In this document: one piece after another, positions 28,530-37,310 of the stretch
Layout: each line of letters begins with the position of its first letter
Position numbering within the stretch: position 1 is the first letter of the stretch
Notes under the pieces: generated by a model
Database searches by the model: none
What the model saw: the letters and a program-made list of their open reading frames with translations, nothing else
Told to the model about the DNA's origin: nothing
Program-made: the position numbers and the translations under genes
DNA from: a bacterium
Lineage (GTDB): Bacteria > Bacillota > Bacilli > Lactobacillales > Streptococcaceae
Length of the DNA: 64,000 nucleotides
NCBI GenBank assembly: GCA_905221295.1
Contig: CAJNCP010000005.1
Location: 1-64,000 of the forward strand
Reading direction: 5' to 3'

Positions 28530-28558
28530 AGTATCTCATAAATTGTTTGATTTAACAA
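28530..28558 (-). promoter_or_regulatory. Promoter of the methionine operon
   Basis: Minus strand TTGTTA (28553-28558), 17 bp, GATACT (28530-28535), downstream of the MET box. Confidence 0.6.
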
Positions 28559-28580
28559 ATTGTTAATAGATAGGCAGATA

Positions 28581-28597
28581 TATAGTTTAAAACTATA
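28581..28597. promoter_or_regulatory. MET box (MetR/MtaR-type operator)
   Basis: TATAGTTTAAAACTATA is a 17-bp palindrome matching the streptococcal MetR/MtaR site TATAGTTTSAAACTATA (recalled) except at the central base. It lies 83 bp upstream of metQ and 22 bp before the -35, where an activator would act. Confidence 0.85.
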
Positions 28598-28610
28598 TAC
28601 CTCCAGAATG

Positions 28611-28641
28611 GAAAACCATCCATCTACCAGAGCATGGATGG
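28611..28641 (-). terminator. Terminator of the amino-acid binding protein gene
   Basis: Minus-strand CCATCCAT-GCTCTGGTAG-ATGGATGG followed by TTTTCC, 10 bp after the stop codon. Confidence 0.82.
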
Positions 28642-28650
28642 TTTACAAAC

Positions 28651-29517
<867 letters not shown>

Positions 29518-29586
29518 TTAACAGAAAATATTTTTTTTCGCCATTATATGATATCTATCTCGGTGATAGGTTTTTCTTATGGCTGA

Positions 29587-29910
29587 TTAAAAGACCAGAC
29601 GCAAGACTGCAATCAAGACTACTCCAAAAAGAACCGTACCTACTAGATTGCGGTAGCGGAAGGCTACCAATGCCGTTGGAAAGACTGCTAAAAAGTCCAA
29701 CCATTTGATTTGAGGAAGGCTGCCAACCTTGCCAGTCACTACGCTTGAAAGGATCAAGGCAAAGATAATGGAAACAGGCAAGAACTTCAAAAACCGCTCA
29801 ACGATAGCTGGCAACCCCTTGTACTTAACCAAGATGAAGGGAATCATACGGGGAATCCAAGTCACTAGGCCTGAAAAGATAACGGCTAACAAAAGATATT
29901 TACTGACCAT
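29587..29910 (-). CDS. azlD: Branched-chain amino acid exporter small subunit
   Basis: A 107-residue, four-span AzlD protein, beginning MVSKYLLLAVIFSGLVTWIPRMIPF with the usual RMIPF motif. It overlaps the end of azlC by 11 bp. AzlCD exports branched-chain amino acids and analogues. Confidence 0.88.
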   Translation of the reverse strand: MVSKYLLLAVIFSGLVTWIPRMIPFILVKYKGLPAIVERFLKFLPVSIIFALILSSVVTGKVGSLPQIKWLDFLAVFPTALVAFRYRNLVGTVLFGVVLIAVLRLVF

Positions 29911-30595
29911 CTAAGACCACCCCCATAGTACAACCTAGCAAGGTCGCAAACAAAACAGCTAGCGACTGAGACACTACTGTCAAGAGCAAAAAGAAAGACA
30001 CCGCAACAACGGCTAGGATCCACAGCAGATTGCAGACAGGAACCCGTCTTTGCATAATCTGAAATTGTGAAGTAAAAATCCCGATAAACATCCCAACAAG
30101 GGCAAAGTCCAAGCCAAAGACCTCAGGATTTGGAAGAAGGCCACCTAGAGCTGTCCCCGCAACTGTCCCAATAAACCAGGCTACATAACTATTGAGATTG
30201 TTCCCGTGCATCCACATGGGATGAATCTTGTCTGTATGGGCTAATTCTCCCATCAAAACCCCATAGGTCTCATCTGTCAGGAGACTGGACATGCCGATAT
30301 TTTGCCAGAGACTAGTATGACGGAAATAGGTCGATGCGTGTAAGCTCAATAAAAAGAGGCGCAAGTTGATCAAAAAAACTGTCATAGCAATGGCTGCCAC
30401 AGGCGCTTGTACCGCAATCAGTGCCAACATGGCAAACTGGGCGCTCCCAGCATAAACAAAGAGGCTCATCAAGCCCATCTCAACAGGTGTCACATAGGGC
30501 GCGCCGATAATCCCACAAGCCAGACCAATGCTGACATAACCAAGGGCAGTCGGCATAGCCGCCTGTACACCTTCCCAAAATCCTTTTTCTTTCAT
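29900..30595 (-). CDS. azlC: Branched-chain amino acid exporter large subunit
   Basis: A 231-residue AzlC permease: PTALGYVSIGLACGIIG at the N-terminus, FVYAGSAQFAML near residue 46, and LTDETYGVLM near residue 105 are family hallmarks. It is translationally coupled to azlD by overlap. Transport of branched-chain amino acids out of the cell is the known role of the family. Confidence 0.9.
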   Translation of the reverse strand: MKEKGFWEGVQAAMPTALGYVSIGLACGIIGAPYVTPVEMGLMSLFVYAGSAQFAMLALIAVQAPVAAIAMTVFLINLRLFLLSLHASTYFRHTSLWQNIGMSSLLTDETYGVLMGELAHTDKIHPMWMHGNNLNSYVAWFIGTVAGTALGGLLPNPEVFGLDFALVGMFIGIFTSQFQIMQRRVPVCNLLWILAVVAVSFFLLLTVVSQSLAVLFATLLGCTMGVVLDGQ

Positions 30596-30718
30596 CTCTC
30601 TCCTCTTATTCTCTTCGTTTGAGGCTGTTCATCATCACAGCCACAGCAAGGAATATTATAGCACATTCAAAGAAGAGAAAAAAGTTTAGAGTTTGAAACC
30701 AGTAGCTAGCAAACATTA

Positions 30719-31342
30719 TTACAAAGCATCGCTTGCTGATGGATACATAAGAAACTGATCCACTCGGATAGTATACTTATCGGCTTGGCTTTCAACAGAC
30801 TCATCTTCTGTCGGATAAACATCGATCCAGAATTCTCTCCTTTGTCCTTTCAACTTGACCTTATAGCGATAGCCGTCATCATAGAGTCCTACCATATCGG
30901 TTGTCATGGACTGGTAATCTGGAAGAGCTTCAATTTCTTTTTTTATAGTCTGGGATAGATTGTTGAGCACTACTTGCTGATCCACCTTTGAAGTTACAGG
31001 AATATGAACTGTCACTTTTTCCAAGCGATGTGATTTTGAAAATGTGAATCTTGCTCGACCTGTATAACCATTCAAAGCAATATTTTCGTAATCATAGAAA
31101 AGGCGTCCCGTTTTATAGAAATAGGGGTCTTCTGCACGCCAGCTATCTCGATAACCCATTTCTGTTTCTTCCACCACTTCGCTAACCTCACCAAAAACTT
31201 CTTCAAAGGATTTAAGGGGCATATTGAATGAAAGTGTTTCAAACAAGACCAGTTGTGTCTTTTTAAAATTCTGGCAAGCTGTTAAAATCAGGAAAAGAGC
31301 TCCTAGAGCAAGCAGACTACTGATTATTTTTGTAAATTTCAT
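30719..31342 (-). CDS. Lipoprotein of unknown function
   Basis: A 207-residue protein with a lipoprotein signal (MKFTKIISSLLALGALFLIL, then TACQ as lipobox, Cys about residue 23). The mature part is polar with alternating beta-type patterns; no family recognised. The ATG at 31342 is chosen because the signal peptide starts there. There is no Shine-Dalgarno site, and the -10 hexamer ends 6 bp before the ATG, suggesting a leaderless mRNA. A longer frame upstream crosses the promoter and is unlikely. Confidence 0.75.
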   Translation of the reverse strand: MKFTKIISSLLALGALFLILTACQNFKKTQLVLFETLSFNMPLKSFEEVFGEVSEVVEETEMGYRDSWRAEDPYFYKTGRLFYDYENIALNGYTGRARFTFSKSHRLEKVTVHIPVTSKVDQQVVLNNLSQTIKKEIEALPDYQSMTTDMVGLYDDGYRYKVKLKGQRREFWIDVYPTEDESVESQADKYTIRVDQFLMYPSASDAL

Positions 31343-31348
31343 ATTTCT

Positions 31349-31377
31349 ACTATACAAAAAAACTCTAGGATTGACAA
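31349..31377 (-). promoter_or_regulatory. Promoter abutting the lipoprotein start codon
   Basis: Minus strand TTGTCA (31372-31377), exactly 17 bp, TATAGT (31349-31354). The ATG begins 7 nt after the -10, where transcription should start. Confidence 0.75.
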
Positions 31378-31474
31378 ACTTTGATCGAGTCGGATTCCGT
31401 GATTGGATTCTAAAATTACTTTTCATTTAAGGTAACAATGGACTGATCAGGGACTATTATTAGATATTAGAGAT

Positions 31475-31499
31475 AAGAAAAAGACTGAAAAACCAGTCT
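31475..31499 (-). terminator. Terminator after the CPBP protease gene
   Basis: Minus-strand AGACTG-GTTTTT-CAGTCT followed by TTTTC, about 55 bp past the stop. Confidence 0.7.
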
Positions 31500-31552
31500 C
31501 ATTTATAATACTTAGCTAGTCAGTTCTTTTGTTTTTAGGATTGGCAGAAACT

Positions 31553-32221
31553 CTAAAACAACAAGGGCAGAATTTGACCAATGCCATTGTAAACTATATG
31601 CAGTCCAATAGGCCAATAAATGGACTTAGTTACTCTAAACAAGACTGCAAATATGAGACCCCCACCCATATATACAAAAAAGTCTGTCAAGACCCAACCG
31701 TGATTACTAATGTGCAAGATTCCAAACAAAGTGGCAGAACCAAGCACATCCAGTCCCCATTTCTTTCCTTTTTCCAGAGCAGTCATCACCAACCCACGAT
31801 AAATCATCTCTTCAAAAATGGGATCTGCAATCACAGGATAGAAAAAATACATCAAAAATGTCGTTGCTCCTGTAAAAGTAGGAATATCGAGTTGATAAGC
31901 AATTTCATTTTTAGTAGGTGGGAAAATAAAAAATGTGACGAAATTCCAAATAACAAAAGCAAGAAGAGCTAAAAAGGAATAGAAAAGATAGGAACCCTTA
32001 AATTTTCTGCTGTTGATTTTCTGCCATTTACCTGACCAAACCATAACAATAATAGCAAGCAGAACCACAAGAAAATTCAACATTATATCCGACAAATAAT
32101 AGGCAAAGTCAGATAGACCAGCCACAAGGTCGCTGTGTAAAACCAGACGAATCAAGAACTGGTCAGCAATGACAAGTAGAATAGCTACAAACAAGTAGTA
32201 GCGTGAGATTATCTTTTTCAT
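31553..32221 (-). CDS. CPBP family intramembrane metalloprotease
   Basis: A 222-residue multi-span protein of the CAAX protease/bacteriocin-processing (Abi) family. Motif 1 is FEEMIYRG (Glu-Glu and Arg) near residue 140, and downstream FGILHISNH and a third-motif region give the remaining His ligands. Such proteins process or confer immunity to peptides in streptococci, but the target here is unknown. It lies about 2.6 kb from the cib genes with other genes between, so no direct link is claimed. Confidence 0.85.
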   Translation of the reverse strand: MKKIISRYYLFVAILLVIADQFLIRLVLHSDLVAGLSDFAYYLSDIMLNFLVVLLAIIVMVWSGKWQKINSRKFKGSYLFYSFLALLAFVIWNFVTFFIFPPTKNEIAYQLDIPTFTGATTFLMYFFYPVIADPIFEEMIYRGLVMTALEKGKKWGLDVLGSATLFGILHISNHGWVLTDFFVYMGGGLIFAVLFRVTKSIYWPIGLHIVYNGIGQILPLLF

Positions 32222-32245
32222 TCTATTTTCTCCTATACTATGAAA

Positions 32246-32401
32246 TTATGAAATAAGGACAGCATAAGACGAAAAGTTCCCCAGTTCAAACTTGGATAAC
32301 TGGGATGCTGTCAGGCCCTCACAAGCCACATCTGACTGCTTGAGTTTTCTCGCCAGGCGCAATTCCTTGTAAAATTCTCCCAATTCCTGTTTTTCAATCA
32401 T
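32246..32401 (-). pseudogene. Truncated Rgg-type regulator (HTH only)
   Basis: A 51-codon frame reading MIEKQELGEFYKELRLARKL then a helix-turn-helix up to SQLSKFELGNFSS, after which it ends. It matches the first 40 or so residues of MutR/Rgg regulators, which are normally near 285 residues; the C-terminal peptide-sensing repeats are missing. A good ribosome site (AAAGGGGAG) remains, so a short HTH peptide might still be made. The remnant sits between the CPBP gene and tsaD. Confidence 0.75.
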
Positions 32402-32511
32402 GGCCAAACTCCCCTTTAAAAATTCCCTTTACTATTCTATTCGTAAAAAATTTTACTTTTTTAACATATTATAAAATATTTTAGCAAAAAAGCCAGCTCG
32501 AAGCTGACTCT

Positions 32512-33522
32512 TTATTCCATAGTATCAAAGGCGAGGCTTGGTTTGGCGTTGAGGTCCAGGCCTGCAAAATTTTCTTTGTTCCACTCGCTGACGCTGGCAT
32601 AAGCAATCATACCTGCATTGTCTCCGCAAAGGCGTAGGGGTGGGATGATGACCTTGACATCGGTGATTTCAGCTGCTAGGCGTTCTCTGAGACCTTTATT
32701 AGCTGCCACGCCACCGGCTACGACTAGGGTTTTAACAGGGTATTTTTCCAAGGCTTTCTTGGTTTTTGCCATAAGAATATCCATGACTGCTGCTTGGAAA
32801 GATGCTGACAGGTCTTCCTTGGACAAGCTTTCTCCCTTTTGCTCGGCATTATGGTGAAGATTGATAAAGGCAGACTTCAAACCTGAGAAGGAAAACTCCA
32901 GATTATCTTCCTTAATCATAGCACGAGGAAAATCATAAATATCCTGTCCCTGATGAGATAGCTCATCAATCTCGCGACCTGCTGGATAGGTCAAACCCAT
33001 GAGACGGCCTACCTTATCATAGGCCTCACCAACCGCATCATCCCGCGTTTCCCCAACAATCTTGTAATCCCCAGCCTCAGAAACATAGACCAACTCTGTG
33101 TGCCCACCACTGACTAAGAGGGCTAACAAGGGAAACTCCAACGGCTCCACACTCTGAGCTGCCATGAGGTGGCCCGCCATGTGGTTAACGGGGATCAGCG
33201 GAAGTCCATGAGCCCAAGCAAAGGCCTTGGCAGCTGACAAACCAACTAGCAGTGCTCCAACCAATCCTGGTCCATAGGTAACCGCAACAGCTGTTACATC
33301 CTCTTCGGTAATCCCTGCTTCTGCTAGCGCCTCCTCGATGCAGGCTGTGATAACCTCGACATGGTGACGACTGGCTACTTCTGGCACTACGCCCCCAAAA
33401 CGTTTGTGACTCTCAATTTGACTCGCAATGACATTGGACAAGAGCTCATCATCGTTTTTCAGTACGGCAACACTGGTCTCATCACAAGATGTCTCAAATG
33501 CTAAAATATATCTATCCTTCAT
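32512..33522 (-). CDS. tsaD: tRNA N6-adenosine threonylcarbamoyltransferase
   Basis: A 336-residue TsaD (formerly Gcp) protein that, with TsaB and TsaE, transfers threonylcarbamoyl to A37 of ANN-reading tRNAs. It has FETSCDETS at residues 9-17, the metal-binding VNHMAGH near residue 110, and [11 protein letters not shown] near residue 134. It overlaps rimI by 11 bp in the order tsaB-rimI-tsaD. Confidence 0.97.
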   Translation of the reverse strand: MKDRYILAFETSCDETSVAVLKNDDELLSNVIASQIESHKRFGGVVPEVASRHHVEVITACIEEALAEAGITEEDVTAVAVTYGPGLVGALLVGLSAAKAFAWAHGLPLIPVNHMAGHLMAAQSVEPLEFPLLALLVSGGHTELVYVSEAGDYKIVGETRDDAVGEAYDKVGRLMGLTYPAGREIDELSHQGQDIYDFPRAMIKEDNLEFSFSGLKSAFINLHHNAEQKGESLSKEDLSASFQAAVMDILMAKTKKALEKYPVKTLVVAGGVAANKGLRERLAAEITDVKVIIPPLRLCGDNAGMIAYASVSEWNKENFAGLDLNAKPSLAFDTME

Positions 33523-33949
33523 CTACTTCTCTCTTCATGATGATGGCGTCCTCGACTGGGTCATGGTAGTAGGCCTTGCGCTCAGCGATGACCGCCATCT
33601 TTTCTTTCTTGTAAAATGCTTGCGCTCGTTGGTTTGACTTTCTGACTTCGAGGAAAATCTCCTTGTCTACTGGTAATGTTGCAAACAAGGCTGACGCAAT
33701 CCCCTGACCCTGATAGGCTCCTTTGACAGCGATTTGCAGGACTTCTGCCTCAAAGAGATTCTCCTGAACGGCTAGAAAGCCAATCACTTCTGTCCCATCA
33801 TAAGCCAGAGCGTACCAAGTCTGGTCTTGGGACAGGTCTGCTTGGATTTGTTCCAGCGTCCAAGGGCTGACTGGGTAAACAGCTGCCATGACAGCATAGA
33901 TGGCTTGAGCTAGTTCAGGCTGCTGTTGGATTCGTTTGATTTCAATCAT
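33512..33949 (-). CDS. rimI: Ribosomal-protein alanine acetyltransferase RimI
   Basis: A 145-residue GNAT acetyltransferase with the acetyl-CoA loop [17 protein letters not shown] near residue 71 and [16 protein letters not shown] near residue 98. It acetylates the N-terminus of ribosomal protein bS18. It overlaps tsaB by 4 bp and tsaD by 11 bp, so the three are coupled. Confidence 0.92.
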   Translation of the reverse strand: MIEIKRIQQQPELAQAIYAVMAAVYPVSPWTLEQIQADLSQDQTWYALAYDGTEVIGFLAVQENLFEAEVLQIAVKGAYQGQGIASALFATLPVDKEIFLEVRKSNQRAQAFYKKEKMAVIAERKAYYHDPVEDAIIMKREVDEG

Positions 33950-34629
33950 AAGCGTTTAATGTAAGACTCGCCAGACTCGGTGTGGTTCTTGAGCCAGTTT
34001 TCCTCAGCTTCAACACGCTTGAGGTAATTCGGCACAAAGTCATGCAAGGAGTCTGCTTCCTTATCCCAAGCCCAGAGGGCTAGATTCGCTGCATTTGGCA
34101 AGGTTTCTTGGTAGCTAGCCTGTGGTAGCTGTTCTTGGATTTGCTCCACAAAGGCTCCCACTTCACCGACAAAGGTCACCTGTTCAGCATCCTTGACTTT
34201 TTCTAGCACTTCTGCAAAGGACAGGTGCGCTTCTGGCAAGACAGGCTTAGCATTTTCATAAAATCCTGCATAAACATTATTGCGGCGCGCATCCATCAAG
34301 GGAACAAGTAAGCCTTCTTGTTGGCGTGGCACGAGAGCCAAGAGACTTGACATGCCAACTAACTCGATTTTTAGAGTATGAGCCAAGGTCTTGGCAGTTG
34401 CCACTGCGATCCGCAGACCTGTGTAGCTACCTGGTCCTTCAGCCACCACGATTCGGTCCAAATCCTTGGGTGTCCAATCCAAACTTGCCATCAAAAAATC
34501 GATGGCAGGCATGAGGGTAATACTGTGATTCTTCTTAATATTAATAGTCGTCTCAGCAAGAACTTGCTTATCCTCTAAAATAGCGAGAGACAGAGCCTTG
34601 CTGGACGTATCAAAAGCTAATACTTTCAT
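33946..34629 (-). CDS. tsaB: tRNA threonylcarbamoyladenosine protein TsaB
   Basis: A 227-residue ASKHA-fold partner of TsaD, starting KVLAFDTSSKALSLAI, with VAEGPGSYTGLRIAVATAK near residue 61. It is needed for the t6A modification. It heads the tsaB-rimI-tsaD operon and is divergent from cibA. Confidence 0.94.
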   Translation of the reverse strand: MKVLAFDTSSKALSLAILEDKQVLAETTINIKKNHSITLMPAIDFLMASLDWTPKDLDRIVVAEGPGSYTGLRIAVATAKTLAHTLKIELVGMSSLLALVPRQQEGLLVPLMDARRNNVYAGFYENAKPVLPEAHLSFAEVLEKVKDAEQVTFVGEVGAFVEQIQEQLPQASYQETLPNAANLALWAWDKEADSLHDFVPNYLKRVEAEENWLKNHTESGESYIKRL

Positions 34630-34659
34630 AACACATTCCTATCTTTTTGTCTGTTTACT

Positions 34660-34665
34660 ATTATA
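34660..34665 (-). promoter_or_regulatory. -10 element of tsaB operon
   Basis: Minus strand TATAAT preceded by TTTGTAG; 31 bp upstream of the tsaB ATG. The -35 is weak. Confidence 0.6.
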
Positions 34666-34774
34666 CTACAAAAGCCAGCGCATGGGAATCTTCTTTGTTC
34701 TGAAACAAAAGAGCCTGTCACTTAGACAAAGAGGACAGTACAAAAATTCAAAAAAATTTTACATTTTTCCTATC

Positions 34775-34785
34775 TTTTCCGAATA
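34775..34785 (+). promoter_or_regulatory. ComX-type combox (cin box) of cibABC
   Basis: TTTTCCGAATA fits the late-competence box (T-run, then TNCGAATA), recognised by RNA polymerase with sigma-X. There is no normal -10 TATAAT between it and the gene. It lies 33 bp before the cibA ATG, the proper distance. Confidence 0.85.
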
Positions 34786-34818
34786 TATAAGTGAACAAGA
34801 AAAAAGGAGGAAAGTTCA

Positions 34819-35001
34819 ATGACAAATTTTGACGTTCTTGACAATCAATTTTTATCGTTATCTGAAAACGAATTATCAGATATTGATGGTGGTCTCGCTC
34901 CCTTAGTTATCTTTGGAGTAGCAGTATCTTGGAAAGCTATTGCAGGTGGAACAGCACTTGTAGGTTCTGGTTTGGCAGCTGGTTATTTTTTAGGAGGTTA
35001 G
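34819..35001 (+). CDS. cibA: Competence-induced two-peptide bacteriocin, CibA
   Basis: A 60-residue precursor with a double-glycine leader, LSLSENELSDIDGG (residues 12-25), then a hydrophobic 35-residue peptide with GxxxG-like spacing. Leader and order match pneumococcal CibA, one half of the two-peptide bacteriocin used to lyse non-competent siblings. Leader cleavage and export would need a peptidase-C39 transporter such as ComAB or BlpAB, not in this window. Strong AAGGAGG ribosome site and combox upstream. cibB begins 1 bp after its stop. Confidence 0.88.
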   Translation: MTNFDVLDNQFLSLSENELSDIDGGLAPLVIFGVAVSWKAIAGGTALVGSGLAAGYFLGG

Positions 35002-35002
35002 T

Positions 35003-35146
35003 ATGATTAAAGGTTTGGATAAGTATTGTGCAATTTCTAATAAAGAATTGCAAGGAATTAAGGGTGGTTTTGGCGTAGGTGTTGGTATAGCTTTATTTAT
35101 GGCTGCTTACACTATCGGGAAAGATCTTCGTAAAAAGTTTGGATAA
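35003..35146 (+). CDS. cibB: Competence-induced two-peptide bacteriocin, CibB
   Basis: A 47-codon gene missed by simple length cut-offs. Leader KELQGIKGG ends at residue 22, followed by FGVGVGIALFMAAYTIGKDL and a basic tail. It is the second peptide of the CibAB pair. It starts 1 bp after the cibA stop with TTAGGAGGTTAGT as ribosome site, and the immunity gene follows after 3 bp. Confidence 0.88.
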   Translation: MIKGLDKYCAISNKELQGIKGGFGVGVGIALFMAAYTIGKDLRKKFG

Positions 35147-35149
35147 GTC

Positions 35150-35350
35150 ATGCTAGATAAAAATTACATTTTTAGAAGGGTAAACTTTTTTCTCTTCTTC
35201 GGCTATAGCCTGCTCTATCTTCTAAATGATTTAAACATAACTAGGATCTCCTTACCAGTTGATTTATCGGTTTGTATTGTTTTCTTTTTATGTTTCAACT
35301 CGATTTTCGATGCGAGAAATCATCACCGTAAACATAAGGATATCACCTGA
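35150..35350 (+). CDS. cibC: Bacteriocin immunity protein CibC
   Basis: A 66-residue protein with two hydrophobic spans (about 11-26 and 36-53) and a basic C-terminus. It begins 3 bp after cibB, so the three genes are translationally coupled. Size, topology and position match CibC, which protects competent cells from CibAB. A terminator follows. Confidence 0.85.
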   Translation: MLDKNYIFRRVNFFLFFGYSLLYLLNDLNITRISLPVDLSVCIVFFLCFNSIFDARNHHRKHKDIT

Positions 35351-35356
35351 AAATAG

Positions 35357-35395
35357 AAAAATCCGCCCCATCTATCAAGACGAGGTGGATTTTCT
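35357..35395. terminator. Terminator of cibABC
   Basis: AAAATCCGCC pairs with GGTGGATTTT (one G-U), with A and T tracts on both sides, so it may act in both directions. Confidence 0.82.
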
Positions 35396-35419
35396 GTATA
35401 TTTAGATGAATAATTGAGC

Positions 35420-35635
35420 TCAAACATTTAAACCAAAATGAAAAACGAGCCAGACAACATAGGTGACAAGGAGGAGAAAAATTGAATAGAGTGTCACAAA
35501 AGCAAGCTTCCAAAGGAATTTTGTTTTGCGGTGTTCTAGATACGTAAAAATAAGATTTCCACCGTAGACACAGGCTACAAAGACTATAAACATCAAGAGG
35601 CGAACCCCAATCGCAAATTCAAACAAACTAAACAT
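35420..35635 (-). CDS. Two-span membrane protein, unknown
   Basis: A 71-residue protein with two spans (about 9-32 and 41-66). The ATG at 35635 has AGAGGAGG 8 nt upstream. A frame open further upstream runs into a degenerate copy of the island repeat and is not part of this gene. It lies between the cib terminator and the scrap region, convergent with cibC. It could be a small immunity-type protein, but nothing in the sequence proves this. Confidence 0.65.
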   Translation of the reverse strand: MFSLFEFAIGVRLLMFIVFVACVYGGNLIFTYLEHRKTKFLWKLAFVTLYSIFLLLVTYVVWLVFHFGLNV

Positions 35636-35639
35636 TCTT

Positions 35640-35885
35640 AATCCTCCTCTTGGTATTGCTATTTTTATATAAACTGTTGACAATGTTGGTCTATCAATGT
35701 TAAAATGTAATTCAACACTGGTAGAAAAATCAGGTTGAGTCGTTGACTCTTCGGGTTGCAGTGCTATCCCTGAAACTTTGGTTTCTAAAGAACTGAAATT
35801 GCGATTGAACAATTCGCCCCAGTGTTTGACGGCTCTTGACTTCGGTCAGGAGCTTTTTGATGCTTTTAAAGTTGATTCCCTCAGT
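35640..35885 (-). pseudogene. Scrap of the island's PBECR4-like repeat, copy A
   Basis: Minus-strand translation gives GELFNRNFSSLET, then PEESTTQPDFSTSVELHFNI, interrupted by a stop and by indels in the KALDQSQEP-like lead. It matches copy B (35889-36300) base for base over long stretches and resembles the SSLHFTI starts of the giant protein's repeats. Only the linker and first strand survive. It has no open gene of its own. Confidence 0.7.
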
Positions 35886-35888
35886 AAG

Positions 35889-36300
35889 TTATAGTAAAGT
35901 ATAAATATCGAGAGGATAACATAGAGCGACTGGTGACAGAGCGTTCAGTTGGTTATCTTCGTTAAAAGCGTAGATGATTTTTTGATTGGCAAATCTATCT
36001 AAATATTGTTGTGCTGACCGTTGCAAAGCATCCGCATACTTATTTAAAGTCCTTATGTCCGCATCTTCAGGGTATTTGTAGCCACCACGCAACCGATAAC
36101 TTGACTTTACTGACTTGTCAATGTTAAAATATAATTGAACATTGGTAGGAAAATCAGGTTGAGCCTTTGGCTCTTCAGGCTGTGGTGCTGTCCTTGAGGG
36201 TTCGCCTTCTAAATAACCGGAATTGCGATTGATTAGTTCGCCCCCAATGTTATTAGTAGGCTCTTGGCTTTGGTCAAGAGCTTTTTCTTTTTCGACCTAA
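35889..36300 (-). pseudogene. Scrap of the island's PBECR4-like repeat, copy B
   Basis: From a TAG at about 36298 the minus strand is open for about 135 codons without a usable start. It reads KALDQSQEPTNNIGGELINR, then PEEPKAQPDFPTNVQLYFNI, then RTLNKYADALQRSAQQYLD. The last part aligns with KLNHHTDIIQNAAQWYLD of the giant protein. The tail (LNALSPVALCYPLDIY) is the repeat linker ERSVTSRPTLSSQHL read in a shifted frame, so a further piece is joined on. Confidence 0.75.
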
Positions 36301-36345
36301 AACAGAGACTTTTCAATATTATCCTTGAATTCTCACATATTACTC

Positions 36346-36954
36346 TTAGACTTTTTGAGAATACTCTTTGGCATGATTAATCTTTCCGTCAAAATTTTTA
36401 TTTTTTAAATCGTTGATGTAATTCTTTTGTTCACCCTGAAAATAAGTCAACAGAGGTTCTTTGTTATCCCTAAGTTGAAGTATTTCCAAGGCAGAGTAGT
36501 AATGACTCTTGTTTGAATCATCTACGATGAATGGAATAATTCCTTCTTTTAGGCATTCTTTATACAATAGCAAGCGCCCCACTCGACCATTACCATCTGC
36601 AAACGGATGTTTCTGTTCAAACCGACCAGGGAAGTAAGTAAGATATTCCAAATCTTTTTCTTTTTTTAGGTTCTCATACTCATTCTTAATTGATTCAAGC
36701 GGATAAACAATTTCATTTTTTGATATTCTCTCCTCTATATTTTTTAAAGAATAACGACCTTTTTGGGATAACGTACTGTCACGTGTATTTCTTTTTTGTT
36801 CCCTATCTAGTAGTTTATATTTTACGTATTTTCCTGAAAAATCAACATAAAGATTTAATTTCTGGGCTTTATTTTTAAAGTCTTCTATATTAGTTGAATA
36901 TTTGAGTAGAAACTCTAAACGATCCTTAATTTCAATTTTAAATATATTTTCTCT
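36346..36954 (-). pseudogene. Relaxase C-terminal fragment fused to a Fic domain
   Basis: The frame is open for 202 codons after a TAA but has no ATG. The first 100 residues (DRLEFLLKYSTNIEDFKNKA, VDFSGKYVKYKLLDREQKRN, KGRYSLKNIEERISKNEIVY) look like the C-terminal part of a mobilisation relaxase. Then, without a stop, comes a Fic core with HPFADGNGRVGR, the complete AMP-transferase motif. Fic domains normally have about 100 more residues before this motif. A deletion that joined the two genes is the simplest reading. A TTG at 36651 could start a 101-residue Fic piece. Confidence 0.7.
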
Positions 36955-37304
36955 TTAATAAGCTGAATACTCTTTATGCCCAAATTTATTTTTTTGTTAA
37001 GAATTTTAGCACCTGCAAGATCTGCGTATTTATCAGATATTTGTTCAAGGGATTTTTTAGTTCCTTTTTCAATATTTGCAAGTTGCTTTAATTGCATCAA
37101 TTCTGAAAAAGAAGACTCTACATCAATGATTAAATGGCCAGAAACTAATTGTGATACTGGTTTTCCGTTAATAAATTTTATAGGGAAATTTAACTCAGAG
37201 TTAATAAATTCTGAGTTAATAGTTTTTGCTCCATCTTCAATATATTTGATGCCATCAGATAATTTATTAACGGACTTAATTTGTTTAACTTTAGTAACAA
37301 CCAA
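36915..37304 (-). pseudogene. N-terminal relaxase fragment, internally deleted
   Basis: A 129-residue frame from a TTG start, beginning MVVTKVKQIKSVNKLSDGIK as MobA/VirD2-like relaxases do, with VSQLVSGHLIIDVESSFSEL further on. The HxH metal-binding motif needed for nicking is absent, so the middle is deleted. A one-base shift near 36955 separates it from the C-terminal fragment, whose frame continues the same protein. It cannot be a working relaxase. Confidence 0.7.
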
Positions 37305-37310
37305 ATTTAA

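Noticed and set aside
31529..31972. A 147-codon plus-strand frame
   Set aside because: It is the complement of the CPBP protease gene, has no ribosome site and an unlikely composition.
35420..35812. A 130-residue version of the small membrane protein
   Set aside because: The first 59 residues are the degenerate island repeat, and the internal ATG has a strong ribosome site.
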